Origin: Terriglobus sp. RCC_193
Lineage (GTDB): Bacteria; Acidobacteriota; Terriglobia; Terriglobales; Acidobacteriaceae
DNA: 64,000 nucleotides
Direction: 5' to 3'
NCBI RefSeq assembly: GCF_041355105.1
Contig: NZ_JBFUPK010000004.1
Span: forward strand, 62,001 to 126,000
Shown here: in pieces, positions 39,626-49,880 of the stretch
Layout: each line of letters opens with the position of its first letter
Position numbering within the stretch: position 1 is the stretch's first letter
Translations under genes and position numbers: made by a program
The notes under the pieces: model-generated
Told to the model about the DNA's origin: nothing
Seen by the model: the letters and a program-made list of their open reading frames with translations, nothing else
Database searches by the model: none

Positions 39626-40609
39626 TTAGTCGCGGTCACTGCCGTAAATGGCAATGCCTTGCTCCACTCTGTATACCAGACTGATGGCCCGAATCGTGTA
39701 GTCACTGTTGGGGAAGTTCTGTACCAGACGGTCACGAAGCTGGTGCACGCGCTGCGTTGCGACGTCTGCCTTCTTCTTGTTTTCTTCCGCCGAGTACATG
39801 GTCACCAGCACGCCTTGACGATAAGCGGCGTTCCAGAGCGCCTCGGCGGTCCTGGGGCCGTCTGGGAAAGCGTCGGCGTATTTGGCGTACAACTCGGTTT
39901 CGCGTTCCGGGCATTTGGTCAGGCCCTGCCAGTCGCCGCAGATTTTGATGTCCAGCAGATCGAAGGCGGCCAGCGCAGGATATTTGCCGGTGCCGGTCTT
40001 CACGATGCGCTCCAGGTCTTTCTGATAGAGCTTTGGACGCATGTTGGGGTCGGGGTCTTTCCACGACGGCAGAGTGGAAGCGTCAAACTTCGCTTCCTGC
40101 CAGCGGACGTCGGCGGAGCGCCATTGTGCTTCGGGAGCTAGCGGCGACGAAGGGAAGTATTCGTAGACGCGGCGATAGAGCAGGTAAGCCGAACCGACGG
40201 CGGTCTTGGGTGCATGCGGTTCGCTGGCAGCGGCTTCCCAGGTGGCGGCCGCGCCGAAGATCAGCTTGTCGCCGTTGGGTGTGGCGGAGGTTACGATGCC
40301 CTTGCCCTTGATCCAGCCGGAGCGCGGGATGCTGCCTTCGTCGGTGGAGAACTCCGGTTCGTCGTCTGTTTCGGAGCGCTCCTGGATATCGGTGTTTGCG
40401 AAGATGGACACCCACGGGCCGCTCTTTTCATTCACCACGATCTCGTGTCCGGGCGTGACCGTGCTGACGCGCTGCGAGTTGGCGTCGGGCGCGACATAGA
40501 CATCGGCCGTATGCAACACCACGCCGCGTCGGGCGTCAGGCGCGACCTGTTTTTGTGCCAGGGCGACGGTCGGAAGAGTGAGGCAAAGTGCAACGACAAA
40601 CTTGCGCAT
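39626..40609 (-). CDS. Exported SH3-domain protein with TPR-like region
   Basis: A 327-residue protein with signal peptide MRKFVVALCLTLPTVALAQ. Residues 30-95 form an SH3-like fold (VVLHTADVYVAPDANSQRVSTVTPGHEIVV in part; SGPWVSIF; GWIKGKGIV), such as are found in bacterial wall-binding proteins. From about 125 to 320 are helical repeats (SAYLLYRRVYEYFPSSPLAPEAQWRSADVRWQ in part; YADAFPDGPRTAEALWNAAYRQGV) resembling TPR units of the YbgF/BamD type. It may scaffold envelope or peptidoglycan complexes. Eighteen bases separate it from uppP, so both may be co-transcribed. No close family name is known. Confidence 0.78.
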   Translation of the reverse strand: MRKFVVALCLTLPTVALAQKQVAPDARRGVVLHTADVYVAPDANSQRVSTVTPGHEIVVNEKSGPWVSIFANTDIQERSETDDEPEFSTDEGSIPRSGWIKGKGIVTSATPNGDKLIFGAAATWEAAASEPHAPKTAVGSAYLLYRRVYEYFPSSPLAPEAQWRSADVRWQEAKFDASTLPSWKDPDPNMRPKLYQKDLERIVKTGTGKYPALAAFDLLDIKICGDWQGLTKCPERETELYAKYADAFPDGPRTAEALWNAAYRQGVLVTMYSAEENKKKADVATQRVHQLRDRLVQNFPNSDYTIRAISLVYRVEQGIAIYGSDRD

Positions 40610-40628
40610 ACGTTTTCTTAGACGACGA

Positions 40629-41636
40629 TTATGCTTCGACGGTCAGCAGTTCTTCCTTCAGAGCAGGGTCAATGTTGCCGCCACTGACCACGACGACGAT
40701 CTTCTTCGCTTCCGGCAGGCGATCGCTGTGGAACAATGCTGCGGCCAGCGTAACCGCACCGCTGGGTTCGGGAACGATATCTGTGGCCAGCAGCAGGACG
40801 CGCGTGGCCTCCAGAATTTCGTCTTCCGTGACGGTGACGATGCCGTCCACGAATTTCAGGATGTGCTGGAAGTTGCGTTCGCCCAGGCTTTGTGTGCGCA
40901 GGCCGTCGGCAATGGTGCGCGTGGTCTCACTGCCGGGCCATTCGATGAGTTCCTTCTTGTAGAAACTCTCGGTGGCATCACCGGCAAGCTCCGGTTCGCA
41001 TCCCCAGACTTTGGCGCTGCTGCCGGAAAGCTTGATGCCAGAGGCGACGCCGCTGAGCAGACCTCCGCCGCTGACGGGCGAGAGTATAAGGTCGGCGTCG
41101 GCGGCTTGTTCGGCAATCTCAAGTCCGCAGGTAGCCTGTCCGGCAATGATGTATGGATCGTCATACGGCGGCACCATCACGTAGCCGTACTGCGCGACGA
41201 GCTCTTCAGCTTTCTGTTTGCGTTCGCTGCTGGCAGGGCCTACAAGGACAACTTCGCCGCCCAAAGCCTTCGTGGCTTCGCGCTTGTTGATGGGTGCAGA
41301 TTCCGGCATGACGATGACGGCCTTTGCACCCATTGCGCGGCCTGCATAGGCGACACCCTGCGCGTGGTTGCCGCTGCTGTAGGTAATGACGCCGCGGCTG
41401 CGCTCTTCATCCGTGAGCGAGGCGACCTTGTTGTACGCGCCGCGCAGTTTAAAGCTGCCAATGGGCTGTTCGTTCTCAGCCTTCAGCCAGATTTCGCTGT
41501 GTAGCGGAATGTCGAATCCGGCGGCGGCCATGCGCTTTGGATCGAGCCGGTAAAGGCCTGTGCGGACACAGGTTCCGGCGATGCGTTCGCGTGCAGCGTG
41601 AATGTCGGCAAGAGTGATGAGCGGCTCACTGGGCAT
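40629..41636 (-). CDS. Threonine/serine dehydratase (PLP-dependent)
   Basis: Deaminates threonine (and serine) to 2-oxobutyrate (or pyruvate). The 335-residue fold-type II PLP enzyme has the Lys-bearing motif PIGSFKLRGAYNKV, the SSGNHAQGVAYAGRAMGAKA substrate region and SPVSGGGLLSGVA, the phosphate-binding glycine loop. It lacks the C-terminal ACT-like regulatory domains of the biosynthetic IlvA and so resembles the short catabolic/racemase-like type (TdcB/YKV8). ATG 41636 is chosen over an upstream in-frame ATG (41669). It could supply isoleucine precursor, linking loosely to the ACT-domain gene at 14122. It may also have racemase activity. Confidence 0.9.
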   Translation of the reverse strand: MPSEPLITLADIHAARERIAGTCVRTGLYRLDPKRMAAAGFDIPLHSEIWLKAENEQPIGSFKLRGAYNKVASLTDEERSRGVITYSSGNHAQGVAYAGRAMGAKAVIVMPESAPINKREATKALGGEVVLVGPASSERKQKAEELVAQYGYVMVPPYDDPYIIAGQATCGLEIAEQAADADLILSPVSGGGLLSGVASGIKLSGSSAKVWGCEPELAGDATESFYKKELIEWPGSETTRTIADGLRTQSLGERNFQHILKFVDGIVTVTEDEILEATRVLLLATDIVPEPSGAVTLAAALFHSDRLPEAKKIVVVVSGGNIDPALKEELLTVEA

Positions 41637-41772
41637 GGGACTATTGTCGCGCATTTGCGGTGGGTGCAAGAAAACAAGCGAATTGGCGGACGATTCGGTA
41701 TCCTAAAGAACAGGTTCGCGAGACGTTTCACCCATAACTTTTGAGCGAGTCTCTCATCGAAGCAGGAGCACA

Positions 41773-42417
41773 ATGCAGCAGCGCGTCAAACTCGAACTGC
41801 CGGAGGGGAAGAGCAATCTTCTTCTGCACTCGTGTTGCGCGCCGTGTTCTGGCGAGGTGATGGAGACGATGGTCGAATCGGGCATCCGCTTCTCGCTGTT
41901 CTTCTATAACCCCAATATCCATCCGCGCCGCGAGTATGAACTGCGCAAGGAAGAGAATGTCGACTTCTGCAAGAAGATGGATATCCCGTTCATTGATGCG
42001 GACTACGACATGGACAACTGGTTCGCGCGCGTGAAGGGCATGGAGAATGAACCGGAGCGCGGTATCCGATGTACGGAATGCTTTGAGATGCGCTTCGAGC
42101 GCACGGCGCTCTACGCGGCGGAACATGGTTTCGACATCATCTCCAGTTCGTTGGGAATCTCTCGCTGGAAAGACTTCAAGCAGGTGACGGGTGCAGGCGT
42201 AAAAGCTGCCTCACGCTATGCGGAGTTACAGTACTGGGAGTACAACTGGCGCAAGGGCGGCGGGGCATCGCGCATGATCGAAATCAGCAAGCGCGAAAAC
42301 TTCTACCAGCAGGAATACTGCGGCTGCGCTTACTCGCTGCGCGATACCAATCTGGTGCGCATCTCCAATGGGCGTGAGCCGATTCGTATGGGTGAGAAGT
42401 TTTACGGCATGGAGTAG
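41773..42417 (+). CDS. queH: Epoxyqueuosine reductase QueH (DUF208)
   Basis: Reduces epoxyqueuosine to queuosine in tRNA wobble positions; QueH is the non-homologous replacement for QueG. The 214-residue protein has all hallmark Cys motifs: [27 protein letters not shown] and [12 protein letters not shown], which hold an iron-sulfur cluster and further metal. [16 protein letters not shown] and [15 protein letters not shown] are also conserved. The gene stands alone between divergent threonine dehydratase and a carbonic anhydrase gene, with no other que genes nearby. Confidence 0.95.
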   Translation: MQQRVKLELPEGKSNLLLHSCCAPCSGEVMETMVESGIRFSLFFYNPNIHPRREYELRKEENVDFCKKMDIPFIDADYDMDNWFARVKGMENEPERGIRCTECFEMRFERTALYAAEHGFDIISSSLGISRWKDFKQVTGAGVKAASRYAELQYWEYNWRKGGGASRMIEISKRENFYQQEYCGCAYSLRDTNLVRISNGREPIRMGEKFYGME

Positions 42418-42527
42418 TGAAAGCTTTCCGGGTTTCTGCTGCTGTGCTTTCAGCAAATTCAATTCCAGTAACCCAGTGAATCAATCGTAAAATCATCCCG
42501 AAGTCATTCCCGGTAGACGAGGTAAGT

Positions 42528-43184
42528 ATGGCCACCGAGGTTTCCCGACGCACCTTCTTAGCTGGTATCGCTGCGACCGGTGTCGTCGCAAAGACAGCAG
42601 GCGCACAGGTAGCAAACGGGATGAGTCCCGATGCAGCGTTGTCGAGGCTGATGGAAGGCAATCGCAGATTTGCCAAGGATCAGCTCACCAGCATTGAACA
42701 GGACCTGAAGCTGCTTAAGGAACACACGGTGGACAAGCAGGAACCGTTTGCAGCTGTGCTCTCCTGCTCGGATTCACGCGTACCCGTGGAGCTTGTGTTC
42801 GACCAGACGATTGGTCACATTTTTGTGGCACGTGTTGCGGGGAACATCATCAACGCTGAGATTATTGGTAGTCTGGAGTATGGAGCGGCGGTGCTCGGCG
42901 TGAAGATGCTGCTGGTGATGGGCCATGCGAACTGTGGTGCTGTTAAGGCAGCGCTGGCAAAGAAGCCTGTACCGGGGCAGATTGCTTCACTGTATTCCCA
43001 TCTGGAGGCGGCCGTGGCGTCGGCAGGTGGCGGCGTAGAAGAGACCATCAAGAAAAATGCTGTCATACAGGCCAATCTGCTGGCAAAGACTTCGACCGTG
43101 CTGGCTCCGATGGTGAAAGAAGGCAAGCTGAAAATTCAAGCTGCTTACTATGACGTGGGCACAGGTGTGGTGACGCTGCTCTGA
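42528..43184 (+). CDS. Beta-class carbonic anhydrase, Tat-exported
   Basis: A second beta carbonic anhydrase (218 residues), different from the one at 23133. Its N-terminus SRRTFLAGIAATGVVAKTAGAQ is a twin-arginine signal, so the enzyme should work in the periplasm. Zinc motifs are AVLSCSDSRVPVELVFDQ (Cys, Asp, Arg) and VMGHANCGAVKAAL (His, Cys). Extra-cytoplasmic beta carbonic anhydrases probably trap CO2 as bicarbonate or adjust envelope pH. It lies after queH but with a 110-base gap, so a separate promoter is likely. Confidence 0.92.
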   Translation: MATEVSRRTFLAGIAATGVVAKTAGAQVANGMSPDAALSRLMEGNRRFAKDQLTSIEQDLKLLKEHTVDKQEPFAAVLSCSDSRVPVELVFDQTIGHIFVARVAGNIINAEIIGSLEYGAAVLGVKMLLVMGHANCGAVKAALAKKPVPGQIASLYSHLEAAVASAGGGVEETIKKNAVIQANLLAKTSTVLAPMVKEGKLKIQAAYYDVGTGVVTLL

Positions 43185-43193
43185 CAAGGTCGT

Positions 43194-43724
43194 TTAGTCA
43201 TTTTCCGGTAGCAACACGATGACCAGCAGAATGCCTTCGATGGTCACCATGCGAAAGGCTGCTTCCTGTCCGTTCCATATTCTTGATTGCCACATCAGGA
43301 ACCACTCCGCACCTATTTCCAGAAACGCCACCAGCCACAGCAGCATGCCTGCTGTAAGCGCTAGGACACCGACCGCTCGCGCCTGCGAGAAGACCTGCGG
43401 TGTGGCGTTGCGCGCACGGAACATGGCCACTGCAGCCCGCCAGCACAGCATCATGTTCAGTGCTTCATACGCAATGATGCCAAGATAAAAGACCAGGTGC
43501 ATCCATGCGGGATGCAGTGCGCGCCACATGCCCCTGTTGCCCGGGAAAGTGGTGTCCATGTCCAGTACGTGATGCACGAACTGATAGTTCGATTGGGAGT
43601 CCGTGATGTTATTGAAGACCACCAGCGTAAAGAAGAACGCCATGGCAGCCATCAAGACGGATTTGGCAAGCCGGACAGTGGGCGTGAAGTGCAAGGAATG
43701 GCATCCTGGATCGTCGTGGTGCAA
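43194..43724 (-). CDS. DUF2165 family membrane protein
   Basis: A 176-residue protein with four hydrophobic segments (about 18-38, 70-92, 118-142, 155-172). The pattern (KSVLMAAMAFFFTLVVFNNITD, FVHHVLDMDTTFPGN, LHPAWMHLVFYLGIIAYEALNMML, LTAGMLLWLVAFLEIGAEWFLMW, each in part) is that of DUF2165, whose function is unknown. ATG codons at residues 25 and 28 could be the true start. It is convergent with the exported carbonic anhydrase gene by ten bases. Confidence 0.8.
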   Translation of the reverse strand: MHHDDPGCHSLHFTPTVRLAKSVLMAAMAFFFTLVVFNNITDSQSNYQFVHHVLDMDTTFPGNRGMWRALHPAWMHLVFYLGIIAYEALNMMLCWRAAVAMFRARNATPQVFSQARAVGVLALTAGMLLWLVAFLEIGAEWFLMWQSRIWNGQEAAFRMVTIEGILLVIVLLPEND

Positions 43725-43821
43725 TTGAGAATCAGATCATATCGCTACGGCTGATGCGCCATGCGTAAAACTTTGAATGAACTTCATTATTGGAATGAGC
43801 GGAACGTCTGCGATAAATGCG

Positions 43822-43847
43822 AAGGCGACCCTTGCGGGCCGCCTTTT
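43822..43847. terminator. Terminator-like hairpin after the pseudokinase gene
   Basis: Stem AAGGCG...CCC with GGG...CGCCTT, a four-base loop and one mismatch, ending in TTTTG in the plus direction. It lies seventeen bases after the minus-strand stop codon at 43864. Confidence 0.6.
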
Positions 43848-43863
43848 GTGTTTGTGGATGTGT

Positions 43864-45318
43864 TTAGAAGTTGCGAGCGTAGGTATCTCTTGGTAAGCCG
43901 GATTGCCGTGCGCGGTTGCGGAGTGCGAATGCGCTGGAGGAATCCAGCGGGCCGCCCAGTGCGACGAAGTAGGGTGCGTGACCGGTGGGGGAGAAGACCT
44001 GCGGCTGCAGGTTCATGTACTTCTGCTGGAGTTGCAGGGCTTTGGCCTGCGCCTGTTGCTCGTGGTTATACGTGTAAGCGATCACTCGCCAGCCTGCTTG
44101 TGCTGTTGAGCTGAGCAGCGACGTCGTTGCAGAAGGTGCAGCCGCGCTGGCGGTGGATGGTTGTGGTGCGGGTTGTGTTTCAACAGGCGCTTGCGCAACC
44201 ACGGCAGCGTGGGCTTCTTCCGGTGTTGACTCGCTGTTGTGGAAGGTCATCCACAGCACAAAGGCGAGCGTTGCTGCGAGCGCGCCGGAAATCGAGTAGG
44301 CTTTGCGGCTGATGGGACGCGGCATGAGCGGGCGCAACCGCTGAAACATGCCGGAAGCAGCGGATTCTGTGCCCGCCTGATACCGTGGTTCATTGCGCAG
44401 GCTGCCGAGGCCGACGTCGAACGGATCTTCTGACTTCGCTGCGGATGGTTGTGTGCGGCGTGGTTCCGGTGCAGCAGCTTTCGCTGGTTCTTTGCGGTTT
44501 GCCAACTGTCCCAGTACAGCATCGGGAGAGTTCGCAACTACCTGCGGAGGTGCCTGCGGCTTTACAGTGCTGGGTGCCTCGCTTGCGGCAGCAGCAGTGG
44601 CAACGGGCGCTGGTTTTGCGATGGGTGCAGGCTTCTGGCTGTTCAGAATGTCGATCACACCCTGTGCTGTCACTGTGCCGTCGAGCGCGTTGGGAATGAT
44701 GCGGTCCATGGGACTGGGCAGCTTCCTCGCGGATGATCCTTGCCATTCCAGTGCAAGGCAACGTAGCAGCAGCAGGCCCAGGTCGCGAATGTCGCGCTTG
44801 CGCAGTTCCTCACGTGATTCGGGGGTGTCCGCTTCAAAATCGCCGATGCATTCGCGGACGCAGTCACTGCGCAGCTTCACCACTTCGCCGTGCGCGTAGA
44901 CGTTGGAGGCATCCACGTGCTCATGGATCAGTTCGGCGTCGTGGAGTGCGGCAAGCGCGCCTGCCACTGCCTCTGCCACTTCCTTTGTTTCATCGAGTGT
45001 CAACGCGCGGTCACGCAGCACGTCCGCCAGGCTGGCATCGATGGGTTCCAGCAGGCAGCAGGCCAGTGGGACACCGTCAAATGTGATCTGCCCGGAGTGC
45101 TTGATGGCCTGCAGGTTGGCGTGCGTGACAGCAGAGATTTTTCGCCATCGGCCAACGAGTTCACTTTCATCAAAGTGCGACTCGGTCAGGCGCAGCAGAG
45201 CTGGCTGGCCATCGGGCGTGGTGGTGCTGAAGAAGGCGCTACGACCCTCCGAGCGGAGTAGCCGGAGAATGGGATAACCGGCAATAACATTGCCTTCGTA
45301 TTCGGTCCATAGGTGCAT
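43864..45318 (-). CDS. Pseudokinase with transmembrane segment and SPOR domain
   Basis: A 484-residue membrane protein. Residues 1-220 resemble a protein kinase fold (VIAGYPILRLLRSEGRSAFF, ACCLLEPIDASLADVLRDR, DIRDLGLLLLRCLALEW) but key residues are missing: the ATP-contact Lys is Arg (LLRL, about 43), the catalytic loop HRD is replaced by HEH in IHEHVDASNVY (132-142, Asn 139 kept), and no DFG is seen (SDCV). A Pro/Ala-rich linker (230-340), one transmembrane segment (about 345-365) and a periplasmic SPOR domain (about 410-484, WRVIAYTYNHEQQAQAKALQ) follow. SPOR domains bind denuded peptidoglycan at division or remodelling sites, so this may couple wall state to a cytoplasmic partner. Confidence 0.82.
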   Translation of the reverse strand: MHLWTEYEGNVIAGYPILRLLRSEGRSAFFSTTTPDGQPALLRLTESHFDESELVGRWRKISAVTHANLQAIKHSGQITFDGVPLACCLLEPIDASLADVLRDRALTLDETKEVAEAVAGALAALHDAELIHEHVDASNVYAHGEVVKLRSDCVRECIGDFEADTPESREELRKRDIRDLGLLLLRCLALEWQGSSARKLPSPMDRIIPNALDGTVTAQGVIDILNSQKPAPIAKPAPVATAAAASEAPSTVKPQAPPQVVANSPDAVLGQLANRKEPAKAAAPEPRRTQPSAAKSEDPFDVGLGSLRNEPRYQAGTESAASGMFQRLRPLMPRPISRKAYSISGALAATLAFVLWMTFHNSESTPEEAHAAVVAQAPVETQPAPQPSTASAAAPSATTSLLSSTAQAGWRVIAYTYNHEQQAQAKALQLQQKYMNLQPQVFSPTGHAPYFVALGGPLDSSSAFALRNRARQSGLPRDTYARNF

Positions 45319-45611
45319 ACGTCACGATCCTGCGAGTGAAGTCTCAAGGGATCGTCTGCACGTTATTCACCAAAGCGAATCGATAGTATTCATGCGGTAT
45401 TTCGTTTGGTCTGCTGTATTCGATCAGGAAATTCCTGCCGGCATTTCGTCAGGTTTGGGAAGATAATCGGCATCTTTTGAGATACTGCGTCACCTGCCGC
45501 CTTCGTATTTCGTGAACATTGCTTATGCTTCGGTGAAAGAAGAAAGTCTCTCACTCAACTTGCTACCCTGAAGATCCACACAACCGAGAACCAGGTGTAG
45601 CAGGGTAAATA
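45319..45611. other. Gene-free region upstream of the pseudokinase gene
   Basis: About 290 bases between the pseudokinase start (45318, minus strand) and the terminator of the RNase J gene. No open frame or RNA gene is recognised. It probably holds the pseudokinase promoter, but no clear -35/-10 pair was found. Confidence 0.5.
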
Positions 45612-45645
45612 GAAATGCCGCCACGAATCTTCGAGGCGGCATTTC
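45612..45645 (-). terminator. Intrinsic terminator of the RNase J gene
   Basis: Perfect stem GAAATGCCGCC / GGCGGCATTTC with a twelve-base loop, twenty bases past the minus-strand stop codon. The minus-strand tail reads CTATTT, a weak T-run. Confidence 0.85.
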
Positions 45646-45665
45646 ATTTTTAGCGACGAGATTGA

Positions 45666-47327
<1,662 letters not shown>

Positions 47328-47399
47328 GGACTTTCAGGTTAGCACCTCAGGTTGTTGCCGATGCCCCTTTTGCAGGGGATTCCGGTCTGACGAACAGTG

Positions 47400-47427
47400 C
47401 AAAGCCCGGCTTTGGAGCCGGGCTTTG
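47400..47427 (-). terminator. Intrinsic terminator of the dapD gene
   Basis: Twelve-base-pair perfect stem CAAAGCCCGGCT / AGCCGGGCTTTG with a four-base loop, thirty bases past the dapD stop codon on the minus strand. A clear T-run is lacking. Confidence 0.8.
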
Positions 47428-47457
47428 AGGGTCTTTGGAAGGATTTAGTTGACCGAT

Positions 47458-48294
47458 TTAGCGCAGCAGGTCTTCCAGAGCGAGCGAAAGTTCGGTCTTT
47501 TCGTCTCGGTACTTCACGATGATGGGGGTGTAGACGCTGAGGCCTTCCACACCGGGTTTGGTGATGGCGCGCGAACCGGGGACGACAACCGCGCCCGCCG
47601 GGATGATGAGTGGGGTGTCTGCCGTGGCCTTGATAACGATGTTATTCACCACGTCATAGACCGGTGTGCCGCGGGTCAGGATGGTTCCGGCGGCCAGAAC
47701 GGCCTTGCTGCGTACGATGGTTCCTTCGTACACGCCGGTGTTTCCACCGACCAGAACGTCGTCTTCAATGATGACGGGCGTCGCGTTGACAGGTTCCAGA
47801 ACGCCGCCGATCTGGGCTGCGGCAGAGAGATGAACGCGCTTGCCAATCTGCGCACAGGAGCCGACCAGGGCGTGCGAGTCGACCATGGTGCCTTCGTCGA
47901 CGTAGGCACCCACGTTGACGTAGGCGGGCGGCATCATCACCACAGATTTCGCAAGGTATGCGCCGGCGCGAACGCTGGAACCGCCGGGAACCACGCGGAT
48001 GCCCTGTTCCGCGGTAAAGGTGCGCGCGGGGTAGGTGTGCTTGTCGACGAAGGAGCCTGCCGCCATCTCAATCAGGTTGCCGAGGCGGAAACCAAGCAGG
48101 ATGCCGCGCTTGACCCATGCATTGACCTTCCAGCCAATGGGACTGGTGGCGTCTGGCTCGGCGGAACGGAGCGTCCCGGCTTCCAGCGCGTCGCGGAGTT
48201 CGTTGAAGGCGATAAGAGAATTCGGGTCTGCGGCAGCGGATGCGCCAAGAGAAAACGCATGTTCGATGCGCTGTTCCAGATCATTCAAAGGCAT
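47458..48294 (-). CDS. dapD: Tetrahydrodipicolinate N-succinyltransferase
   Basis: Transfers succinyl from succinyl-CoA to tetrahydrodipicolinate in the succinylase route to meso-diaminopimelate and lysine. The 278-residue left-handed beta-helix enzyme shows hexapeptide repeats ([49 protein letters not shown], quoted in outline), the N-terminal helical part and [14 protein letters not shown], all typical of DapD. Its length is near the E. coli protein's 274. Other dap genes lie in the next cluster (48941-55227), separated by an exported protein gene. Confidence 0.95.
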   Translation of the reverse strand: MPLNDLEQRIEHAFSLGASAAADPNSLIAFNELRDALEAGTLRSAEPDATSPIGWKVNAWVKRGILLGFRLGNLIEMAAGSFVDKHTYPARTFTAEQGIRVVPGGSSVRAGAYLAKSVVMMPPAYVNVGAYVDEGTMVDSHALVGSCAQIGKRVHLSAAAQIGGVLEPVNATPVIIEDDVLVGGNTGVYEGTIVRSKAVLAAGTILTRGTPVYDVVNNIVIKATADTPLIIPAGAVVVPGSRAITKPGVEGLSVYTPIIVKYRDEKTELSLALEDLLR

Positions 48295-48321
48295 AGGGAA
48301 AGTTTACCAAGCAGAAAGAAG

Positions 48322-48350
48322 CGGGCCATCGCCGTGAAGACGATGGCCCG
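48322..48350 (-). terminator. Terminator of the Gly/His-rich exported protein gene
   Basis: Ten-base-pair perfect stem CGGGCCATCG / CGATGGCCCG with a nine-base loop, twenty-five bases past the minus-strand stop; the tail reads CTTCTTTCT. Confidence 0.8.
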
Positions 48351-48374
48351 TTGTAATTGCCCAGAGAATGAGTT

Positions 48375-48860
48375 TTAGTGATGGCCGTCGTGTCCACCGC
48401 CACCGCCGGGATGGCCGCCACCGCCGCCGGGACCACCGTGACCGCTGAAGCCCGGTGCGTGCTCGCCTTCTGGCCCATGCGGTGCGTTGCCGATGTGGCC
48501 ACGTCCGTCGCGTGCTTCATTACCGTGGAAGTTGTTAAACGGTGCTGCGCCACGACCGGGCAGTGGTCCACGATAGCCGTAGTGTGGGTCATAGCGGTTG
48601 TCCACGTGGCCGTAGAAACCGTGTGGTCCGTGGAACCACGGGCCCGCACCGATGAAAATGCCGCTGGCGAACCAGTCCGGGCCGTAATAGCCATATGGTG
48701 CGCAATCATAGGGTGCGTAGTCAAAGTAGCCGTAAGGGCAGACGGGTGCGGGGCCGATGTTGACGCCGACAGAAACCTGCGCGTGATCCGTGCTGGGAGC
48801 AGCCAATGTCAGGGCGGCGATGGCCACCGCAGACAGGCTAAAGGTTTTCCAGGAAGCCAT
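48375..48860 (-). CDS. Exported Gly/His-rich protein
   Basis: A protein of 161 residues with a signal peptide (FSLSAVAIAALTLAAPSTDHAQ). Mature part: VSVGVNIGPAPVCPYGYFDY then Tyr/Pro/Cys-rich repeats (YAPYDCAPYGYYGPDWF), and a tail made of Gly and His (GGHPGGGGGHDGHH). The N-terminal motif recurs in small acidobacterial exported proteins. Two Cys may pair; the His-rich tail could bind metals. Function is unknown. It is separated from dapD by 80 bases and has its own terminator. Confidence 0.8.
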   Translation of the reverse strand: MASWKTFSLSAVAIAALTLAAPSTDHAQVSVGVNIGPAPVCPYGYFDYAPYDCAPYGYYGPDWFASGIFIGAGPWFHGPHGFYGHVDNRYDPHYGYRGPLPGRGAAPFNNFHGNEARDGRGHIGNAPHGPEGEHAPGFSGHGGPGGGGGHPGGGGGHDGHH

Positions 48861-48940
48861 GATGTATAACTCCTCTCGCTATCGTTTGATAGCAGAGGAA
48901 GAACGCTTCGTTGTGGCGTCATTCTGAGCCAGCAGATGTT

Positions 48941-49837
48941 TTAAAGCAGGTTGAGCTCAGCGGCGATATCGCGAAGTTGTGCACGGGTCTTTTCGCCAAC
49001 GGGGATCATCGGCAGACGAAGCGCGTCGCCTGCAATGCTCTTCATCTCTGCCAGCAGCGCCTTGGTGGGCGCAGGATTCGGTTCGGCGAAGAGGATCGTG
49101 TTCAGCGCGTGAACCCGCTTTGCAGCTTTGAAGGCGGCCTCGCGATTGCCGGAAAGCGCAGCAGTTATGACTGCCTTTACTTCCCTGGGAGCAACATTCG
49201 AAGCCACAGAGATCAGCCCCACGCCACCACCCGCGATGATGGGCAGTGCCAGGTAATCGTCACCCGAGAAGACGGCAAAGTTCGCAGGCTTGATGGTGAG
49301 CAGTTCGCCGATCTGTGCAAGGTTGCCGCTGGATTCCTTGATGCCGACGACGTTCTGTAACTCCGCCAGACGCACGACAGTTTCCGGAAGCAGGTTTGCG
49401 GCGGTGCGTCCGGGGATGTTGTAGAGCAGCACCGGCAGCGGCGCAACGGCGTCCGCGATAGCCTTGAAGTGCAGATACTGGCCCTGCTGCGTTGGCTTGT
49501 TGTAATACGGGTTGGCGGTCAGGATGCCGCTCAGGCCTTGGATCTTTGCAATGCGTCGTGCGCGCGCCACGGCTTCGCGTGTGCTGTTGTGCGTGCATCC
49601 GGCCACAACGGGGATGCGTCCGGCAACAGCTTCAATCGCAGTGGCGATAACTGCATCGGTCTCGTCTTCGGTGAGTGTGCTGGCTTCGCCGGTAGAACCG
49701 CAGGCCACCAGGAAATCGACGCCGCCTGCGATCTGCTTCTCCACCAATTTCTTCAGCGAGGCGTGATCGACGCTCTCGTCTGGGTGAAAAGGGGTGATGA
49801 TCGCAGTGCCGAGTCCGTGAAAAATTGCAGGTTCCAT
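48941..49837 (-). CDS. dapA: 4-hydroxy-tetrahydrodipicolinate synthase
   Basis: Condenses pyruvate with aspartate-semialdehyde, the first committed step of lysine/DAP synthesis. The 298-residue TIM barrel has TAIITPFHPDESVD, VACGSTGEASTLTEDE, GILTANPYYNKPTQQG, LLYNIPGRTAANLLPET and VVGIKESSGNLAQ with the Schiff-base Lys. ATG 49837 gives the typical N-terminus MEPAIFHGLGTAIITP; an upstream in-frame ATG at 49945 would extend into the TMEM175 gene. It is the last gene of the asd-lysC-dapB-M29-TMEM175-dapA set. Confidence 0.96.
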   Translation of the reverse strand: MEPAIFHGLGTAIITPFHPDESVDHASLKKLVEKQIAGGVDFLVACGSTGEASTLTEDETDAVIATAIEAVAGRIPVVAGCTHNSTREAVARARRIAKIQGLSGILTANPYYNKPTQQGQYLHFKAIADAVAPLPVLLYNIPGRTAANLLPETVVRLAELQNVVGIKESSGNLAQIGELLTIKPANFAVFSGDDYLALPIIAGGGVGLISVASNVAPREVKAVITAALSGNREAAFKAAKRVHALNTILFAEPNPAPTKALLAEMKSIAGDALRLPMIPVGEKTRAQLRDIAAELNLL

Positions 49838-49880
49838 GCCACTGTTGAGTGTATCGCGAACAGTGGCAAAACCACGCCGG

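Noticed and set aside
38672-40141. A 489-residue plus-strand frame across uppP and the SH3 protein.
   Set aside because: It is antisense to both genes, His/Gln/Asp-rich, and has no start with a ribosome site.
41637-41772. Possible attenuator before the threonine dehydratase gene.
   Set aside because: No short frame rich in Thr, Ile or other regulatory codons and no terminator hairpin are present in the leader.
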